A DNA stretch of 64,000 bases from contig CM077593.1 of the NCBI GenBank assembly GCA_039654915.1, forward strand, positions 61,324,501 through 61,388,500, given 5' to 3'. Within the stretch, counting starts at the first letter, position 1, and every line of letters begins with the position of its first letter. The notes beneath the pieces are model-generated. The model saw only the letters and a program-made list of their open reading frames with translations. It did no database searches and was not told the origin of the DNA. Made by a program: the position numbers and the translations under genes. Origin of the DNA: Aquilaria yunnanensis. Lineage: Eukaryota; Streptophyta; Magnoliopsida; Malvales; Thymelaeaceae. Below, in pieces: positions 58,055 to 64,000 of this stretch.

Positions 58055-60527
58055 ATGTCATCCGATCAAGCCATGGGTAAAGCATGTCCCGAGAGTTGGC
58101 TTCTTCTCGATTCTCATTTGAGCTACACGACTTCGAAGAAGTTGACGAAGTGGCAGCTCAAATTTTTTCTTCCATCTTACTCAAATGTTAGGCTCCCCGG
58201 TCATAATGAACCGAGCTACCTTCTTCTTCCAAAGGAGATTACCGTGTTCAGAGCACAATTGAATGCGGGTCTTCGCTATCCACCACCGAAGGTGGTTTCA
58301 GACTTCTACCATTTTCATAACAAAGTTGTCAATCAGATGCCCGCCAACTCCTGTGCCTACATTAATGCCTTCCTGTGCATGTCTGGAGTTCTCAAAATTG
58401 TCCCCCACTTTATCGTCTTTCTCCAATACGATAAGCATCATCCTACCCCGAAGGGAGGATTTTACTTTCTGCTTCCTCGGGGATCTAGGAGAAAAAAATT
58501 CACTTTCACTTTCAACACCAAAGATAGCTGGCAAAGGTGGCAAAAAAAGTACTTCCTCATGGAGATTGATGACAAGTGGGAAGACCTCCTAGCTCAGTCG
58601 GCTTCAGGTACACTGGCGACCGACGTAGTGGATCCTAAGAAGTTATTAACTCTTGAACTAAAGTCTCAATTTAAAGAGTTTGACAGCCATATTCGGGCTA
58701 TCGCTAACTGGGATACGCAGGCACCTTCATGCTCTCTAGACCCTTTTCCCATTAGATAGAGCTTTATGACCGAGGAAGTTCTTCAAGAGCTTAGAGTTAT
58801 TACCGAACATGTCACATACCAAGATATACCAAAGCCCTTTGGTGGATGGGAAGAAGATGTGGCTTGTTCGGCTTTTTCATGGTGAATTCTCCTATCTCAA
58901 CCTTATAGAAAGTAAGCTGTTCCTTACGCCATAGTCTTAGAATTTTGATACTCATACTGATATCTTCTCTTTTGTAGAAATGGGTGACAAGTCTGCAGCT
59001 TTTTACAAGAGCCTGTTCCTCGGCCAACCCGAGAAAGAGGAACAGCAAAAGAAAAATGCGCCGAAGAGAAAGAAAGTGCCAGTTGGACCATCTTCAGCTC
59101 CGAAGTCGAAGAAATCTAAGGAGGGCTCCTTGCTCCCTCCCCCCAAAGACCAGGTTGAGGTGCTTGACCAAACACCTGTGTGTGGTAACCCATCTTCAAA
59201 GCCGGACATCTACTCAACCCCACTAAGTCCCAATGCTGCTATCAAGACATTGGGGACTTCATTGGGGGAGCTTTTCGCTAAAGAGGCCCAGGAGAAACAA
59301 AGAAGGAAGGGCATGGATATCCCTACTGTAGTACTGGATGTCAGCAAATTTGACCAAGAGGGCACCGAACTTCCACCTGGTTTGTCTCTTAGCCATTCAT
59401 CTATGAACTTCGGATTTTTTGGTATTTTAGACCTTGTAGATGAATGGCTAAGAGATAATGTAACAAAGGAACTTTGGTGCAATTTTGAAGAGGAAAGAGT
59501 CCAGGCATTGTGGATGACAGATCATTGGAAGAGGGCAGTTTGGGACTCAAAGATCCCAAGGGAGAAGTTCATAAGGGAGCCCTTCTGGACCTTCACTGAG
59601 GATATGGATTTATTCTCTACGGATTGCCATAAGATGGTTCCTTAGATGGTGAGGGGCATCATTACCAACGCCACCTTTTAGACTTTAACTGAGGAATGCC
59701 TGAATTAGGAAGTCCTTTTAGCTCGGATGTCCGAGCATGCTGCCTAGATAACATTTAGCACTTTGAAAATTTTTTATTTTTCACCATCTTCAAGTTGATG
59801 TAGATCATATCAGGTGTTTTCCATTTGTAGCTACTGGCATATGTAGGTTACTTTTACGTTTGGGCAGCGAAACAATCTTCCATTCGAGGTCAGTCAGAGT
59901 AGAACTTGGCCAGGGCCAAGGAACTATTTGTGAACTCGACCGTGAAATACGGCGAGCCCAACAAAATTGTGAGGGAGGACTTGGCCAAACTTCGTCAGGA
60001 AGTGGTGGAGGGCCAGAGGAGGCACTTTGATGAGCTCCTAAAAAATATCTGATCTCAGAGTGAAGGTGGTAGAGCTGACCTCGGAGGGGGAGATCCTTCG
60101 AATGGAAAAAGAAGATATGGTAGTGGACCTCAGAAAGTCACTGGGGAGCAATGCTGAATTCCTTGTTGGGATTAAGCAACTGAAGAATGAGAGGAAGAAG
60201 AAGAAGAAGAAGAAGGCTAGGAAGGAGATAAAGGCGCTTAGGAAGGAAGTGGAACATCTAAAGGCCGAGAAGGCTAAGGTAGAGAAGGCGGCAAAGCCTT
60301 CATATCAATATGGCTTTTGCCTTGCTCGACATTAGAGGCTCATTCAGTACCCCGACCTCAACATCTTCTGTCTCCGGGCGCTTAATATTCCCAAAGGACC
60401 TTCCTCGACATGATCAAAGATGGAATTCCTTAATCTACCCGAACTTTCTCATTCGGTGCATAACGAGGATGAGGAAAATGCCGAGGACGCTATTGAAGAA
60501 GATGATGAGGGGCAGCAAAACCCTTAG
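58055..60527 (+). pseudogene. Antisense gene of element C (Transposase_28-like domain plus coiled coil)
   Basis: A homologue of the gene at 41609 in element B, with exon borders at the same places. Exon 1 starts at ATG 58055 (MSSDQAMGK), which I prefer over upstream in-frame codons because it aligns with B. It contains TVFRAQLNAGLRYPPPKVVS, INAFLCMSGVLKIVPHF and PKGGFYFLLPRGS. Exon 2 (about 58978-59379) begins with MGDKSAAFYKSLFLGQ, against MGDDSAAYYKALFLGQ in B. Exon 3 (from 59431) has REPFWTFTEDMDLFS. Exon 4 (from 59831) is a Lys-rich coiled coil. In exon 1, PFPIMW of B is PFPIR-stop here (58757-58759), and the exon 3 donor has lost its GT (CTAG|AT). The exon 1 proteins are roughly 55-60% identical by eye. 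Confidence 0.75.
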
Positions 60528-60645
60528 GTGTTAGTTGTTTTTGCCCCTCCTTTTTTTTGGGCTGTATTTTGCACTTCTTTCTTCTTCAATGAAACGTTTC
60601 TTATGAAATTTTGGCTAAGTCCACGATGGATGCGACTTCGGCATT

Positions 60646-60650
60646 ATTCC
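60646..60650. repeat. Target-site duplication of the solo LTR in element C, left copy
   Basis: ATTCC here and at 62039-62043 match perfectly. Confidence 0.92.
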
Positions 60651-62038
60651 TGTTAGTATTGTGCCCAAAAGCCAATCATGAGATGATTGTATTTTTGCAC
60701 ATTGAGTCATGATATTTTATTAACGCATTAATCCATCAATTATGTTTGTTGTTTTGTTTCTGCGTAACATAATAAACATAATTGTAACCCTAGAATAATG
60801 ATATTCTCAAACATCCATAGTCTAGTATTATTGTGGAGCGGGTTGCAATAATACATAACGACTAGCATATGTGGAGATTAATATGAGATATGTAGTCTAC
60901 ATATGGGTATAAGTTGGAGAACTTGTGTACTAGACCAACCCACCATGAGAACACTACATGGATCGTTATATTGTGTGATTCTCATAGTGATCATGGTATA
61001 TGTAGTCCTTCAACCTAAGATCATCAAGGTTCCCTACATGTGAGTCACATACTTTGATACTTTCCTTTGTTGCTTGTAACTGAGTGAACTTGAAGGAGGT
61101 CATGTCACATATCATGTGGAGGGATTTATATGATCAAGATGGGATTTGTCCCTCCTATGTAACGGGAGTGATATCTTCGGGCCCCTTGATAGAGTGAGAT
61201 GTAGAAAATGCATGGCCATGCTCAGATGAGTTGATATACGATATCAACGTCATCAGTTTAAGTTGGTCTATTCGGTAATCAAGAAACCAAGGATTGGGCT
61301 ATACGAGAGTCACACATTCCATGTCTCGTGCTTAGTCTTGATATGTTGGACAAAGGGAGAATAGCATATATCGGTAATGATCATAAAGGTTTAGTTGAAT
61401 CACCGACAATCTTGTCACTTGGGTAGCAATGATGTGTTGCTAGACACCGTTCATTGCTTATGATCATAAATGTGATTTATGATCATTGCCAACATTGTAA
61501 GAGCCTATTGGGTCGCACATAGAGCTATTTGGATCATTAGAGTGCATGGGCTAATTATTTGGGTTATGGTTTCACTATAATTTCGTATTAATAATGGGCC
61601 CAAGAGTTGAGCCATTATTAAGCCCAAAATTAAAGCCTAATTGGATTAGGGCTTTGAAACCCATTAGGCCTAGAAGTTGATTTTCACTATAAATACAACT
61701 TTTAGTGAGAAATTTGAAGCTTCTTGCCCTAGCCTCCTAAAAAGGACAGCCACACTCTTCTCTTGCAATTCCTTAGAGGACGCAAGCTAGCACTACGAGG
61801 GCAAGAGAAACGCATCTGTCTGGACGTGGTGATCCCGAGAGGCTCATGTGGATACCATAGAGAGCTTGAACACGTCAACTGTTCAGGTTTTATGATTCGA
61901 CTCTACAGTTGGGTGAGAGATCTCAACCGAAAATTAGGCATGAAAATTTTTGAACACCCGGTTTACCCCGTTTCACTTGGATCCTGGAAGGTTTCAGTTA
62001 AATTCCACTGTGCTTGTTTAGCTCCCCAAACCCCAACA
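60651..62038 (+). mobile_element. Solo copia-type LTR nested in element C
   Basis: 1,388 bp with ends TGTTAGTATTGTG...CCCCAACA and perfect ATTCC duplications. A TATA box (cactataaatacaac, 61687-61701) and the CCCCAACA end place it in plus orientation. The end sequence suits Ty1/copia LTRs. The ORF at 61763-62089 lies within the LTR and is incidental. Confidence 0.88.
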
Positions 62039-62043
62039 ATTCC

Positions 62044-62559
62044 AACCTTCTACGTCCAACCGTCTTCGGTAATTCAACATATTCGGTAGAATAAGGCGTC
62101 GTACCTTCAGTCGTGTAATACCCTTAACATATTCTACCAAGGATTCTCAATCTTAGCCTTTTCCAAAGGTAATGTCTGATTATCTTTGGTTAGTTATGGA
62201 TATAATTCTAAGTGTTTAAGAATAGAATCAACCATATTAGGTCAACCTTTTTTGGAATCAACTGTATTCGATTAATACTTAGGTATTTTCGGCATTAACC
62301 TCATTCAGTCATCCACCCTCAAAAACACTTAGTGTAGAATTTTTGGAAAATTCTAACTGCAAAATTTTTTCAAAGAGTCAGAATGTCATGAGTTCTTCAA
62401 CTATTCTCTTTCGGTATTCTCAAGCTTATAGAGTCCTGGCTGAACTTCCTAGAGGACCAAATAAGGTCCTTCCCAATTTTCCTGAAGTTTGCCATGAGAT
62501 GGTCTTTGGGGTTCCAGTTCAACCTTTCGGAGAACTAGGTCTCCTTTCTTGATCCCCTT
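62044..62559. other. Non-coding internal spacer of element C grading into integrase
   Basis: It corresponds to the stretch between the antisense gene and the integrase end in element B. From about 62410 it aligns with the integrase C-terminal coding sequence at 45480-45560 in B. No separate gene is seen. Confidence 0.55.
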
Positions 62560-64000
62560 AGGTTTGACATGAGAGTTTACAGCTATGGCTACCGTTTGTT
62601 GAAAGGCTTTTCATCTAAATTTGGCCATCTCTCTATGTTCCTCAATCATGTCTAAGTTAGCTTTTAGACCGAGGCTGTTCCCCTCTTCGTCAAACACCTG
62701 TATTCTAATAAACAGTTGTATGACTTCAACAGGGATGATGGCCTCAGTGCTGAAGATAAGTGAGAAAGGTGTTTCTTCGATAGCTCTTCTATGGGTTGTT
62801 TGGTAATTCCATAGCACACTCGGGAGTTCTCCTTGACATTTCCCCTTTGCCTCTTTCAACCTCTTTTTCAGACAATCTTTTATTGTCCTATTAGTCACTT
62901 CAACTTGTCCATTGCTCTAAGGGTGGGCAATTGGGGCAAAGTACAATTTTATCCCTAGGTTGGTTGTGAATTCCTGAAATCCTTTATCAATGAATTAAGA
63001 ACCATTATCTGCTACTGTTACCCTTGGCATGCCGAATCTACATATGATGTTCTTCTAAACAAATCTTTGTATGTCTTTTGCCAAAATTGCTGCCAAAGGC
63101 TTTACCTTGATCCACTTAGTGAAATAATCCACTCTGACTACACAGAACTTCACTCCTCCTAGAGCCGTTGGGAAAGGCCTAATGAGGTCAATACCCCAAA
63201 CAACAAAGGGGTAAGGGTAGTTTGCCAAAGTTATCACTTTTGAGGGTATTCACTGGATGGGTGCGTGTCTTTGGCACTTGTTGCATTTCTTGATGAATTG
63301 CCTTGCATCTTCCCTTAAAGTAGGCCCAAAATATTGTTGCCGAAGTAGTACCCTAGCAAGGGCGACGGTGCCGATGTGAGACCCACAAGCCCCCCGATGA
63401 ACTTCTTGAAGGACTGTCTCGATGCCCTTTTCACTAATGCACCTCTACAGTGGGCTTGCGTACCCTTGTCGGTATAATTCTTCTCTAATTAGGAAGTATC
63501 TACCCAAGCGCTTTCGCACCTTCACCGCCTCTAAAGGGTCTTCGGGCAATTTTGAAGTCACGAGATATTCTTTAATTGGATCCTTCCACCGTTTTGCCAA
63601 ACTTGTGATGGCTAATACTGCTATGCTCGGGCAATCTAGCATCTCAGTGGACTACTTAGATTTTGCCAAAGTATTCACTTCCACATTATCTCATCGGGGT
63701 ACATTTTCTATCTGTACCCTATCGAACTCTTGAATGAGCCCCTTCACGAGATTGTGGTACTTAGCCAAGTTTGGGTGTTTTGCCCCGTAGTCCCCTGTCA
63801 TCTGTTAGACTATTACTTGAGAGTCACTATAGGCCTTCAGATTTCCCACACCAACACTTTATGCCAATCGTAAGCCTGTAATGAGCGCTTCATATTTGGC
63901 AACATTATTGGTGACAATAAATCTGAATTGGATGGACTTTGAGGCTTCCATACCTTCGGGTCCATGGAGAACTACTCTAGCTCCCTGGTGTTTAGATCCT
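62560..64000 (-). pseudogene. Element C pol fragment: integrase and RNase H, decayed
   Basis: Minus-strand pieces match element B: MTNRTIKDCLKKRLKEAKGK and ETPFSLIFSTEAIIPVEVIQ (62898-62611, integrase core end), then ITLANYPYPFVVWGIDLIRP and KFCVVRVDYFTKWI (63237-63055, catalytic Asp region), then the RNase H-integrase linker (63642-63445) and RNase H up to the right edge. Several stops and at least one shift interrupt the frame. RT, protease and gag lie outside the window. Confidence 0.85.

Larger units (their letters stand above)
56551..64000 (-). mobile_element. Element C: Tat-like Ty3/gypsy element with antisense gene (runs off the window)
   Basis: It has the same plan as element B: 3' LTR (56551-57275), polypurine tract (57276-57288), antisense gene on the plus strand (58055 to about 60527), a nested solo LTR (60651-62038), then integrase and RNase H on the minus strand to the window edge. 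Its LTR and proteins are clearly more diverged than those of A and B are from each other, and its pol has more stops. The 5' LTR is outside the window, so target duplications cannot be tested. Confidence 0.88.

Overview
This window is plant nuclear DNA, almost certainly from a flowering plant and probably a dicot; the species cannot be told from the sequence. It is an intergenic region built from nested LTR retrotransposons. Most of it is old and decayed, separated by AT-rich sequence. I see no bacterial features, rRNA genes, tRNA genes or CRISPR arrays. The only host gene I recognise is one exon of an organellar-type lysyl-tRNA synthetase (39731-39838, + strand).

Layout, left to right. Positions 1-5262 hold the 5' part of a Ty1/copia element on the minus strand: a 1.3 kb LTR, a Met-tRNA-type primer-binding site, and a gag-pol frame open from its ATG at 3662 to the window edge. 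Positions 5263-14760 hold a copia gag relic, two LTR-like repeats, a solo gypsy LTR (8519-11198) with a near-perfect target duplication, and unidentified exon-like sequence near 12500-13810. Positions 14760-33835 are a decayed Tekay/Del-like Ty3/gypsy chromovirus on the plus strand, in a tandem arrangement (integrase end, LTR, full internal region, LTR). It is interrupted by gypsy element A (18843-25472, minus) and by a solo LTR (29258-30925).

Positions 33836-40050 are AT-rich, with a 285-bp tandem duplication and the lysyl-tRNA synthetase exon. Positions 40056-51757 are element B, an 11.7 kb Tat-like Ty3/gypsy element on the minus strand with perfect CCTTG target duplications and a solo LTR (44303-45273, perfect CTTTG duplications) inside it. 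Positions 51763-56550 hold LTR-like direct repeats, a 162-bp tandem repeat and AT-rich DNA. From 56551 to the right edge lies element C, a more decayed relative of B, with a copia-type solo LTR (60651-62038, perfect ATTCC duplications).

The most interesting content is a separate gene carried by B and C between integrase and the 3' LTR, on the strand opposite to gag-pol. It has its own TATA box, four predicted exons at matching places in both elements, an N-terminal domain resembling the 'putative gypsy type transposon' family (Transposase_28, PF04195), and a C-terminal lysine/glutamate-rich coiled coil. Element A has lost this gene together with the end of integrase. Extra antisense ORFs are known from Tat-lineage elements, so the class is not new, but its function is unknown and this pair shows its gene structure clearly. 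Both copies here carry stops.
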